DNA from: Flavobacteriales bacterium
Lineage (GTDB): Bacteria > Bacteroidota > Bacteroidia > Flavobacteriales_D > Crocinitomicaceae
Length of the DNA: 37,297 nt
Direction: 5' to 3'
NCBI GenBank assembly: GCA_947488235.1
Contig: CANLAQ010000026.1
Location: 1-37,297, forward strand
A model generated the notes under the pieces. That model searched no databases and was not told where the DNA came from. It was given only the letters and a program-made list of their open reading frames with translations. The translations under genes and the position numbers were made by a program. Shown one piece after another: positions 19,230 to 27,097 of the stretch. Within the stretch, counting starts at the first letter, position 1, and every line of letters begins with the position of its first letter.

Positions 19230-21784
19230 TGCGTAGAATTGCACTTTTATTTTTCATTTTAATGGGCAGTTTTGCTTTCTCACAAAATGAGCCAATGAGT
19301 ATAGGGGGTTTAGACTTTTCCTATAAGAATCCTCAAGAATATGAAATTGGACCTATCAGAATTGTTGGAGCCGATAATTTTGACCATCAAGGAATAAAAC
19401 TTATTGCTGGCTTAAGACAGGGACAAAAAATTACTTTACCAAGCGATCAAATCACAAAGTCAATTCGAAAATTGTGGGAGGAAGGTCTTTTTTCTAATGT
19501 TTCCATTTATGCAGAAAAAGAAATCAGTGGTATAGTTTATTTGGTTATTGAGTTAGCGCCGCGCCCTAAATTGTCTAGATTCAAATTTATTGGCGTTAAT
19601 AAACGGGAAGCCGATAAGGTTCGTGAAGAAATTACTTTGTTTTCGGGAAAAACAATAACTGAGAATTTAGTTTTTCAAACCAAAACTAAAATCATGGGAT
19701 ACTTCCGTGAAAAAGGTCATTATGGGATTCAGGTTGGTATCAATAGGGTTAAGGATACACTGATGAATAATGCGGAAATCTTTATTATTACGATTGAAAA
19801 AGGAAAAAAAATTGGAATTGAAAAATTGATTATTAGTGGAAATGATAATGTGCCTACTTGGAAATTGAAGTTGGCGATGAAAGACACCAAGCAAAAGTCG
19901 ATTTTGAGAATTTTCAAAAGATCTAAATTCACCGAATCTACTTATGAAAAAGACAAATTAGCCTTACTGGGTAAATTTAACGCTTCAGGCCTCCGCGATG
20001 CTGCCATTTCTTTTGATACGGTTTATCAATTAGACAATAAAAATTTAGTAATTCAAATAAACATAAGCGAAGGAAATAAATATTTCTTTGGCGATGTCGA
20101 GTGGGTTGGTAATACTAAATATAGATCTAGTTTTTTAGATACAGTTCTTGGAATTAAAAGAGGCGATATTTTCAATAAAACATTGTTGGATCAGCGTTTA
20201 ATGGGAAGCGGAGATGGTCGTGATATTTCGTCACTTTATATGGATAGAGGTTATTTATTCTTTCAAGTGATTCCAGTTGAATCTAATGTTTCCAATAATT
20301 TTATTAATTATCAGGTTAGAATAATCGAAGGTAAGGAAGCAAGAATTGGTCAAATCACCATTCGTGGAAATGCTAAAACCAACGATTTTGTTATTATGAG
20401 AGAAATCCGAACAAGACCCGGAGATTTATTCAATAAGCAAGATATAATGCGTACACAACGCGAATTAGCTCAATTGGGCTTTTTTAATGAACAAGGATTT
20501 CAGGTAAATCCAATGCCAGACCCTGCTAACGGAACGGTAGATATCGAATATGTAGTGGAAGAAAAATCCTCAGATCAAATTGAACTTTCAGGTGGTTATG
20601 GTGGTGCGGGGCCTACTACATCAGGTAGAATCATCGGAACTTTAGGACTTACTTTTAATAATTTTTCAACTAAAAAATTCTTTAAGAAAGAAGCATGGTC
20701 GCCTCTTCCTGGCGGAGATGGACAAAAATTATCAATCAGAGCACAGTCAAATGGTCGCTATTATCAAGGATATAATTTCTCTTTTACAGAACCTTGGTTA
20801 GGCGGAAAAAAGCCCAACTCTTTATCTTTTTGGGTTAACAATACTGCACTTTCTTCTAATGGTTTATTAAGATCTAATCCTGCATATACAGGCTTGTCTA
20901 TTACAGGGACAGGATTTGGACTCCAAAGGCGTAAAAAATGGCCGGATGATTATTTCACTGCATATTATGAGTTGAGTTACCAATATTATGATGTCGTAAA
21001 GGATTTTCGTTTTCCTCTATTTCCTCAGGGTTATGCCAATGATATAGCTTTAAAATATGTCTTACAAAGAAGTTCTGTTAGTGCTCCAATTTATCCTCAA
21101 AGTGGTTCCCAATTTACTTTAACCGCTAAAGCTACAGTGCCATACTCTTCTTTTGGAGAGGATAAAGATTATAGCGCTATGAGTCCGGCGGATCGTTACC
21201 ATTATTTGGAGTATTATCGTTTTAAGTTCACTGGAGAATGGTTTGTTCCTTTGACAGCGGATAAAAAACTTATCTTAATGCCACGATTTGGTTTTGGATA
21301 TATTGGCTCTTATAATAAATCCAAGGGGATAACACCTTTTGATCGTTATTCATTGGGAGGAAGTGGTTTGTCAGGAACAAATCAATTGGGTGGTAGAGAA
21401 ATCATCGCGCTTCGAGGTTATGAAGACCAATTTCTCTCTTCCACAGGCGGAGATCCTATCATTGCAAAATACACTCTTGAATTGCGTTACCCAATTTCAT
21501 TAAATCCGCAAGCTACTTTTTATGCGATGACTTTTTTAGAGGCAGGAAATACTTTCCCTTCTTTTGCTAAATTCAATCCGTTTAATGTTAAAAGAACAGC
21601 AGGAGTCGGTATCCGTGTATTTTTACCAATGTTTGGTATGCTAGGATTAGATTATGGACTTGGCTTTGATAAATTAGATATTTGGTCGAGTGGATTTGGC
21701 AAGTCGACTGATATTTCAATTGATAAAAAAGGTTTTTATCCGAAATTGAGTTTTACCATTGGGATGAACTTGGGTGAGTTATAA
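19229..21784 (+). CDS. bamA: Outer membrane protein assembly factor BamA
   Basis: An 851-residue Omp85 protein that inserts beta-barrel proteins into the outer membrane. The signal peptide covers residues 1-19 (MRRIALLFFILMGSFAFSQ). POTRA repeats follow (about 35-430; for example IGPIRIVGADNF and ARIGQITIRGNAKTNDFVIMREIRTRPGDLFN), then the C-terminal 16-strand barrel (about 455-851). Barrel signatures include LRGYEDQFLSSTGGDPIIAKYTLELRYPI in part, corresponding to the lid-loop motif region, and a final strand KLSFTIGMNLGEL. The start overlaps the uppS stop. The size is normal for Bacteroidota BamA. Confidence 0.96.
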   Translation: MRRIALLFFILMGSFAFSQNEPMSIGGLDFSYKNPQEYEIGPIRIVGADNFDHQGIKLIAGLRQGQKITLPSDQITKSIRKLWEEGLFSNVSIYAEKEISGIVYLVIELAPRPKLSRFKFIGVNKREADKVREEITLFSGKTITENLVFQTKTKIMGYFREKGHYGIQVGINRVKDTLMNNAEIFIITIEKGKKIGIEKLIISGNDNVPTWKLKLAMKDTKQKSILRIFKRSKFTESTYEKDKLALLGKFNASGLRDAAISFDTVYQLDNKNLVIQINISEGNKYFFGDVEWVGNTKYRSSFLDTVLGIKRGDIFNKTLLDQRLMGSGDGRDISSLYMDRGYLFFQVIPVESNVSNNFINYQVRIIEGKEARIGQITIRGNAKTNDFVIMREIRTRPGDLFNKQDIMRTQRELAQLGFFNEQGFQVNPMPDPANGTVDIEYVVEEKSSDQIELSGGYGGAGPTTSGRIIGTLGLTFNNFSTKKFFKKEAWSPLPGGDGQKLSIRAQSNGRYYQGYNFSFTEPWLGGKKPNSLSFWVNNTALSSNGLLRSNPAYTGLSITGTGFGLQRRKKWPDDYFTAYYELSYQYYDVVKDFRFPLFPQGYANDIALKYVLQRSSVSAPIYPQSGSQFTLTAKATVPYSSFGEDKDYSAMSPADRYHYLEYYRFKFTGEWFVPLTADKKLILMPRFGFGYIGSYNKSKGITPFDRYSLGGSGLSGTNQLGGREIIALRGYEDQFLSSTGGDPIIAKYTLELRYPISLNPQATFYAMTFLEAGNTFPSFAKFNPFNVKRTAGVGIRVFLPMFGMLGLDYGLGFDKLDIWSSGFGKSTDISIDKKGFYPKLSFTIGMNLGEL

Positions 21785-21837
21785 TTTTTTACAATAAATA
21801 TGTAACTTAGCCGTTCGGATGCCTCAAAAAAAATCGC

Positions 21838-22353
21838 ATGAAAATTGTACTTTTTAGTTTACTATTAATTTTTGGCACAGGCTTTGTCAAGGCACAATCC
21901 TATGCATTTATTGATTCGGATTACATTATGAAAAATGTACCTGAATATTTAGAAGCCAAAGAGAAATTGGATAAGTTATCTGAGAAATGGACTAAAGAAA
22001 TTGAAGATAGATATCAATTTATTAAAGTTAAAAGAGATAATTTTAATAAAGAAGAAGTTCTTTTACCAAACGAGGAAAAAGAAAAAAGAAGGGCTGAAAT
22101 AGATAAGTTAGAAAAAGACGCTATTGAGTTACAAACTTTACATTTTGGAGTAAATGGAGAGTATTTTCAGAAAAGACAAGAATTTGTTAAACCAATTCAA
22201 GATCGTGTCTTTACTGCAATGAAAAAAATAGCCAAGAGAGAGGGATATGCATTTGTTTTTGACAAAGCCAATCAAAGTAACTTGGTGTATGCTGAGAAAG
22301 AGTACGACATTAGTAATACTGTTTTAGAGGAAATGGGAATAAGTAAAGAGTAA
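21838..22353 (+). CDS. OmpH/Skp family periplasmic chaperone, first copy
   Basis: A 171-residue protein with a signal peptide (about residues 1-20, ending VKAQ) and a long charged coiled-coil (about 40-115), as in Skp, the trimeric chaperone that carries unfolded outer-membrane proteins to BamA. The N-terminal strand SYAFIDSDYIMKNVPEY and the C-terminal strand YAFVFDKANQSNLVYAEKEYDIS form the body domain. It lies 53 bases after bamA and is followed by a related gene, the usual Bacteroidota arrangement of two ompH genes in tandem. Confidence 0.92.
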   Translation: MKIVLFSLLLIFGTGFVKAQSYAFIDSDYIMKNVPEYLEAKEKLDKLSEKWTKEIEDRYQFIKVKRDNFNKEEVLLPNEEKEKRRAEIDKLEKDAIELQTLHFGVNGEYFQKRQEFVKPIQDRVFTAMKKIAKREGYAFVFDKANQSNLVYAEKEYDISNTVLEEMGISKE

Positions 22354-22383
22354 GAGTAGAGTGTTAATTTTTAAAAAGTAATA

Positions 22384-22899
22384 ATGAAAAATGTAATTCT
22401 GGTTATCGCGTTGTTTTTAGGTGGTTTTGTCGCAAATGCACAAATGAAAATCGCTCATGTTAATTCACAAAAATTATTAGACACACTTCCTTCAAGAAAA
22501 ATTGCCATGGGTGATTTGAAAAAGTTTGAGTCTGACGGAATGAAAGAACTTGGTGAGATACAGAAAGATTTAGAAGCTGCTTATGCAAGATATGAGGCGA
22601 ATAAAGCTACCTGGTCACCAGTTATTTTGAAAATCGAAGAAGAAAAAATCATGAAAAAGCAGCAAGCTTTAGAAGATCGTCAAGGTCAACTACAACAAGA
22701 AATGCAAATTTATGGTCAAGAATTAAATCAACCCATTTTAGAGCGTATTCAAAAAGCAGTTGAATTGGTTGCTGATAGAAAGAAAGTAAATTATGTAATC
22801 GATGAATCTCAAACGCTTTATTTTAAAGCCGGAATAGACATGACAGCTGAAGTGATGGTAGAATTACTTCGTATGGATGCAGAAGCATTGAAAAAATAA
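22384..22899 (+). CDS. OmpH/Skp family periplasmic chaperone, second copy
   Basis: Also 171 residues and organised like its neighbour: signal peptide (residues 1-20, ending VANAQ), strand MKIAHVNSQKLLDTLPS, a Gln/Glu-rich coiled-coil (about 45-120) and the closing strand VNYVIDESQTLYFKAGIDMT. It differs in sequence from the first copy, so the duplication is old. It probably delivers outer-membrane proteins to BamA. A terminator follows at 22917. Confidence 0.92.
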   Translation: MKNVILVIALFLGGFVANAQMKIAHVNSQKLLDTLPSRKIAMGDLKKFESDGMKELGEIQKDLEAAYARYEANKATWSPVILKIEEEKIMKKQQALEDRQGQLQQEMQIYGQELNQPILERIQKAVELVADRKKVNYVIDESQTLYFKAGIDMTAEVMVELLRMDAEALKK

Positions 22900-22916
22900 A
22901 TTATTTCAAATTATCG

Positions 22917-22946
22917 AAAGGGCAATCTTATGATTGCCCTTTTTTT
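22917..22946 (+). terminator. Rho-independent terminator after the ompH pair
   Basis: The arms AAAGGGCAATC (22917-22927) and GATTGCCCTTT (22932-22942) form a perfect eleven-base stem with loop TTAT and a T-run to 22946. Confidence 0.92.
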
Positions 22947-22961
22947 ATGTAGTTTTAAAAA

Positions 22962-23783
22962 ATGAAAAAGAGTCCAATTGGTGTTTTTGATTCCGGGTAT
23001 GGCGGACTAACCATTCTGTCGTCCCTACGAGAGCATATGCCGCAATATGACTTCATTTATTTTGGCGATAATGCCAGAGCTCCCTATGGAAATAGGTCTT
23101 TCGATGTAGTTTATGCATATACTTTAGCAGCAGTAGAATTTTTATTTTCAAAAGGATGTAATTTGATCATAATAGCATGTAACACCTCATCAGCAAAGGC
23201 CTTAAGAACAATTCAGCAAAATGATTTGCATCGTTTCGGACCGAATAAAAGAGTTCTTGGGGTTATTCGCCCGAGTACTGAGAAAATAGGAGATTTAACA
23301 AAAACTAATTGTGTCGGAATTCTAGGAACATTAGGCACTATTAATTCCTCCTCCTATCCGATTGAATTAGCAAAGTTAGCGCCCCATATTACAGTTGAAC
23401 AACACGCTTGCCCATTATGGGTTCCATTAATTGAGAATAATTCATTTGACTCAGTTGCTGGGAAATTGATTATTGAGGAAGATGTCACTGCTCTCATGCA
23501 TAAAAATAAAAATATTGACACTATTATTTTAGCCTGTACCCATTATCCTGTTGTACAAACTTATATACAATCTTTGGTTGGTGAGCACTGTCAGGTAATA
23601 GCGCAAGGTCCAATTGTCGCTGAAAAGCTGCAAGAATATCTTGCTCGACACCCATGGATGCAAGAGCAAATTAGTACCTCAGGCCAAGTCACTTACTTTA
23701 CTTCAGAAAATAAATTAATTTTTGATCAGACAGCCTCTATATTTTTAAACCAAGAAGTTAATTCAAGCCACATTACAATTTAG
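22962..23783 (+). CDS. murI: Glutamate racemase
   Basis: A 273-residue cofactor-independent racemase making D-glutamate for peptidoglycan. The two catalytic cysteines are visible: Cys73 in IIIACNTSSAKAL and Cys192 in ILACTHYPVV, with IGVFDSGYGGLT at the N-terminus (Asp10, Ser11) and YFGDNARAPYGNRS (residues 33-46). The length is normal. It begins 15 bases after the T-run of the ompH terminator, so its promoter must overlap that region or some read-through occurs; I see no clear promoter. Confidence 0.96.
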   Translation: MKKSPIGVFDSGYGGLTILSSLREHMPQYDFIYFGDNARAPYGNRSFDVVYAYTLAAVEFLFSKGCNLIIIACNTSSAKALRTIQQNDLHRFGPNKRVLGVIRPSTEKIGDLTKTNCVGILGTLGTINSSSYPIELAKLAPHITVEQHACPLWVPLIENNSFDSVAGKLIIEEDVTALMHKNKNIDTIILACTHYPVVQTYIQSLVGEHCQVIAQGPIVAEKLQEYLARHPWMQEQISTSGQVTYFTSENKLIFDQTASIFLNQEVNSSHITI

Positions 23784-23874
23784 ATGAGCTTGTTGCCTAC
23801 TACTTTTTTCTTTTCCTAATTCCACTAAGATTTTCCTGTTATTTTTAGTAATTTCGAAGTGTAAAACGCTAACC

Positions 23875-24831
23875 ATGGAAATTACTCCCGAAATTCAAAA
23901 TCGTCTTGATTTATTAAATGATAAATATGCCTCAATGGGGCAAGATTTATTGTCTTATTTAGATGGTCTATTGTATGCAGATGTCACCACTTATTGGGAT
24001 TATATTGAATTGGAAACGCTGCTAAGTTTGCAAAAACCAAAGACTAAGTTTCCAGATGAGCAAGTGTTTATTATGTATCATCAGATAACAGAATTGTATT
24101 TTAAATTGGCCTTAAATGAATTCGAACAAATAGGCGAAAAAGAGGCTTTAGATGCTAAGTTTTTTATCAGTAGGGTTTCTCGAATAAATCGTTATTTTGA
24201 AGCGCTGATTAATAGTTTTGAAATAATGGTTGGCGGAATGGAACGCGAACAATTTTTGAAGTTTAGGATGTCTTTGCTACCAGCAAGTGGCTTTCAATCT
24301 GCTCAATATAGGGATATCGAAATCTACAGCACCTCTTTTGTGAATTTAGTAGATAAAGATCTAAGAAATCAATTAAAGGGCACAGAATCAATTACTGAGC
24401 TTTTTGAGAATATTTATTGGAAGGCTGGAGCAACTGAGGTAGCTACAGGTAAAAAAACCTTAACATTAACGCAATTCGAGGATAAATATAAAGAGCGTTT
24501 TATTGCTTTGGCAAACAAGGTAGAGCATAAAAATTTATGGGCTTCCTACAATAGATTATCTAAAGATGACCAAGCAAATCCTGAAGTAATTCAAACACTG
24601 CGTGACAATGATTTGAATGTTAATGTCAAATGGCCATTAGCACACTATAAATCTGCAGTGAGGTACTTGGTTAAGGCAGATGAAGACATTGCAGCTACTG
24701 GCGGAACCAATTGGCAGAAATATTTACCTCCAAGATTTCAAAAAAGAATCTTTTATCCTTCTTTATGGTCGGAGCTTGAAATTGAGAATTGGGGAAAAGC
24801 ATGGGTAGAAGAGACGCTAAAATCTTTGTAG
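23875..24831 (+). CDS. kynA: Tryptophan 2,3-dioxygenase
   Basis: A 318-residue haem enzyme of the tryptophan 2,3-dioxygenase family, opening the indole ring to N-formylkynurenine. Signatures are VFIMYHQITELYFKL (His69 matches the active-site His of the bacterial enzyme), MSLLPASGFQSAQYRDIE (132-149, substrate carboxylate region), WPLAHYKSAVRYL (253-265, with His257 as likely proximal haem ligand), and ATGGTNW (274-280), a variant of the GTGGS loop. It diverges from the canonical family in length and sequence, so specificity for tryptophan is probable rather than certain. No other kynurenine-pathway gene is adjacent. It ends 4 bases from the convergent solute-binding gene. Confidence 0.82.
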   Translation: MEITPEIQNRLDLLNDKYASMGQDLLSYLDGLLYADVTTYWDYIELETLLSLQKPKTKFPDEQVFIMYHQITELYFKLALNEFEQIGEKEALDAKFFISRVSRINRYFEALINSFEIMVGGMEREQFLKFRMSLLPASGFQSAQYRDIEIYSTSFVNLVDKDLRNQLKGTESITELFENIYWKAGATEVATGKKTLTLTQFEDKYKERFIALANKVEHKNLWASYNRLSKDDQANPEVIQTLRDNDLNVNVKWPLAHYKSAVRYLVKADEDIAATGGTNWQKYLPPRFQKRIFYPSLWSELEIENWGKAWVEETLKSL

Positions 24832-24835
24832 ATTA

Positions 24836-26545
24836 TTATTTTAAGTCTTTTTTATATACTTCAGTAAAGTTCACTAATCCTAAAGGATTAAGTTCAAGAT
24901 TCCTCACTTTTAAATTGATTACAGCAACAAAATCATCTATTACTACAGGTAAAATAATATAATTTTCTTGTAGGATCTTATCACAATAGAGGAACAACTC
25001 GTTTCTTTTTTTATTATTTGTTTCAATTGCAGCTTTAGAAAAAGCAGTGTTATAAGCAACATTTTGTAAGCGCGGAATTGCTATTTGATTACTATTCTTG
25101 TTTTCAGAATTATAAAATAAATTAAAATAACTTTCCGGATCTGGATAATCTGCCACCCAGCCAACTTTCCATACATCAGCCTTTTTATTTTTAATTGCTG
25201 CGTCTCGTGTTTTAAAATCGCAGTTCACAATTTTTAAAGAAATTCCCAAGCTTGTTTTTAAATCTTTACAATATGCTTCGCACCATTTACTTGAAAGAGA
25301 ATTTTTAGGCCCAACTATATAAAGCAAGCTCTCTGGAAATGGATTATTAGGATTAAATCCAGCATCCTTTAGAAGGTTTTTCGCCAAGTTAAGATCTAGT
25401 TTTTTATGCTTGAGGTCACTATTATTATAATACTGTGAAGGCGGCACGAAGCCCTTGTCTGCAGGTGTCCCGTCACCATTTAATATTTCTGAGCAAAGTC
25501 TTCCTCTATCTAATACAAGCTCAAAAGCTTGTCTAACCTTCGGGTTATCGAAAGGTTTTTTATCACAATTGAAAGCGAGAAAAGATATGCGCGTACCAGG
25601 AGCAACCAAGACACGGTGTGGGAGCGTATTACCTTGCTGTGCCTCTTGTAAATCGCCCAAAATACCGCTTAAATTTTCTGCGGGAACTTCAAACAAAAGG
25701 TCTAATTTATTATTTCTGAAGGCAATAAATTCATTTTCCTTATTGTTAATAATGCGAATATTTAAGGCATCTAAATAGGGGAGTTTGTTTCCGAATTTAT
25801 CGAATTTCCAGTACTCCTTATTTCTAATAAGAAAAATTTTTTCTTTGTCAAACCAACTCAGTTGAAATGCTCCACTTCCTATAGGGTGTTTAGCAATCGT
25901 ATTTTGGTAATAATTATATGCAATTTTTGAAAATATACCATAATTACTACTGGTAAGTAATTTTTGAAAATTCACGAAGGCTTGGTTTAAGGTAATTTCA
26001 ATGGTATAATCGTCAATTACTTTTATCCCTTTCACCCCTTTTTCATTTGGAATTCCATTGTTTTTTATATTAAATTCCTTGCCCCCTCTTATTTTTTCGA
26101 ATAATGCAGACCCTGAGTTATTTAATGGATGATTAGAGCAAGCAAAGTCTAAAGTGAATTTTACATCATAAGCTGTTAGTTTATTAGATTTCCCTCTATA
26201 GCAGATGTCTTCGTGAAATAAAACATCATCTCTAAGTCGAATAATAATTTTTTTTCTGTCTTTACTATATTGAAAAGTTTTTGCTAAATGAGGAAGAACT
26301 GTATCTTTCTTTAGATCTTGAATAAAAAGGGTTTCAAAAATTTGAGAACCTACTCTGTGTGCATAAAGATCTGTTGCATCTAAAGGAAATAGTGATTCAA
26401 TTGGAGCGGTAGATACAAAATTTAAAGTATCCCCATAATGCACAGGCCCCTTAGCTTCTTTTGACGCTGGTCCGTTCTTAAAAATATAAAAAACAACTAG
26501 AAGTAGTGTTATAAAGATCAGACCTATTTTTATATTTTTATGCAT
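24836..26545 (-). CDS. ABC transporter substrate-binding protein, peptide/nickel (SBP family 5)
   Basis: A 569-residue extracytoplasmic solute-binding protein of the OppA/DppA type. An N-terminal hydrophobic segment (residues 5-24) serves as signal or anchor, without a clear lipobox Cys. The family core includes the motif beginning TAPIESLFPLDATDLYAHRVGSQIFETL in part, LTAYDVKFTLDFA, HPIGSGAFQLSWF, FLAFNCDKKPFDNPKVRQAFELVLDR, and the C-terminal KVGWVADYPDPESYFNLFY. It likely binds short peptides. No permease or ATPase gene is beside it, so it is an orphan or its partners lie elsewhere. The start is ATG at 26545. Confidence 0.9.
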   Translation of the reverse strand: MHKNIKIGLIFITLLLVVFYIFKNGPASKEAKGPVHYGDTLNFVSTAPIESLFPLDATDLYAHRVGSQIFETLFIQDLKKDTVLPHLAKTFQYSKDRKKIIIRLRDDVLFHEDICYRGKSNKLTAYDVKFTLDFACSNHPLNNSGSALFEKIRGGKEFNIKNNGIPNEKGVKGIKVIDDYTIEITLNQAFVNFQKLLTSSNYGIFSKIAYNYYQNTIAKHPIGSGAFQLSWFDKEKIFLIRNKEYWKFDKFGNKLPYLDALNIRIINNKENEFIAFRNNKLDLLFEVPAENLSGILGDLQEAQQGNTLPHRVLVAPGTRISFLAFNCDKKPFDNPKVRQAFELVLDRGRLCSEILNGDGTPADKGFVPPSQYYNNSDLKHKKLDLNLAKNLLKDAGFNPNNPFPESLLYIVGPKNSLSSKWCEAYCKDLKTSLGISLKIVNCDFKTRDAAIKNKKADVWKVGWVADYPDPESYFNLFYNSENKNSNQIAIPRLQNVAYNTAFSKAAIETNNKKRNELFLYCDKILQENYIILPVVIDDFVAVINLKVRNLELNPLGLVNFTEVYKKDLK

Positions 26546-26679
26546 CTAAATAATTCAAATTAATACAACTTCATACCAATCCAAATGTAGGTGTTTTCTT
26601 TTAATAGTTGTATTGCTCCATTCTAATTATTACTACAAGTACTTACTAAAGTTTAAGATCTTTATTCTAAAATTAATAC

Positions 26680-26687
26680 TAATTTTG
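26680..26687 (+). promoter_or_regulatory. -7 element of the tRNA-Arg gene
   Basis: TAATTTTG matches TAnnTTTG and ends 10 bases before the tRNA 5' end. There is no TTG at the ideal -33 distance. Confidence 0.45.
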
Positions 26688-26697
26688 TCGCTCAATC

Positions 26698-26771
26698 GGC
26701 TCCGTGGCGCAACTGTATAGCGCATCAGATTTCGGCTCTGAGGGTTGGGGGTTAGAATCCCTCCGGGGTCA
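26698..26771 (+). tRNA. tRNA-Arg (anticodon TCG)
   Basis: A complete 74-base cloverleaf. The acceptor stem GGCTCCG/CGGGGTC has two G-T pairs, the D stem is GCGC/GCGC, and the anticodon stem TCAGA/TCTGA carries the loop TTTCGGC (anticodon TCG at 26732-26734). The T stem GGGGG/CCCTC contains one G-T pair, and the discriminator is A. CCA is not encoded. The D-loop AACTGTATA has T instead of G at position 19 (26716), and the T-loop TTAGAAT has A instead of C at position 56 (26754), so the universal G19-C56 tertiary pair would become U19-A56. The gene is followed by a terminator and is the anchor of the accessory region. Confidence 0.9.
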
Positions 26772-26772
26772 C
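26759..26772 (+). repeat. tRNA 3'-end repeat, copy 1 (putative attachment site)
   Basis: CCCTCCGGGGTCAC, the T-stem/acceptor end of tRNA-Arg plus one base. The same 14 bases recur exactly at 34927-34940, and shortened forms ending GGGTCAC occur at 36775-36781 and 37019-37025. Copies of a tRNA 3' end bounding a block of accessory genes are the usual footprint of site-specific integration. Confidence 0.7.
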
Positions 26773-26777
26773 AAGCT

Positions 26778-26809
26778 AAAACCCATTCCCTCAAGGGAAT
26801 GGGTTTTTT
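26778..26809 (+). terminator. Rho-independent terminator of tRNA-Arg
   Basis: The arms AAAACCCATTCCCT and AGGGAATGGGTTTT form a perfect stem with a two-base centre, and the T-run extends to 26809. Confidence 0.92.
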
Positions 26810-26861
26810 GTTTTTAACGCGGTCAAAACTTGTTTTGATAAGCATGTAAAAAGAAAAAAAC

Positions 26862-26933
26862 CAAGAACTGCGCAGCAGTTTGGGGTTTTACTTGGATTGA
26901 ACAAATCCTTGGGAACACGCGCAGCGTAATCCC
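26862..26933. repeat. Structured repeat R1 (GCA-triloop hairpins), left island edge
   Basis: It contains AACTGC-GCA-GCAGTT (26866-26880), GGATT/AATCC (26894-26908) and ACGC-GCA-GCGT (26917-26927). It aligns over about 80 bases with 36865-36944, and its last part with 36980-37013 (30 of 34 bases identical). The rest of the 26810-27021 stretch is A+T-rich with no gene I can support. Confidence 0.6.
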
Positions 26934-27021
26934 ACTGAAAAAATAATCACGAAGTAATTAAGTTTATTTCTCAAATAATGTAATTATTTAAGTGTTTTTA
27001 ATCGCTTTTAAATGAAATTAC

Positions 27022-27059
27022 ACAATTTTGTCACTGGAATAGCACAAATCTGTTTTGTG
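27022..27059. promoter_or_regulatory. Two palindromes upstream of the helicase gene, operator candidates
   Basis: ACAA-TT-TTGT (27022-27031) and CACAAA-N5-TTTGTG (27043-27059) lie 40-75 bases before the ATG at 27098. They share the half-site ACAAA/TTTGT, as expected of a repressor or activator site, but no regulator gene is in this unit. Confidence 0.3.
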
Positions 27060-27097
27060 ATATGATTTACTAATAAATACGATAACCTCAATTTCTA

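Noticed and set aside
23875-24831. Link between tryptophan dioxygenase and glutaryl-CoA dehydrogenase as one degradation pathway
   Set aside because: They are 20 kb apart with none of the connecting kynurenine-pathway genes between them.
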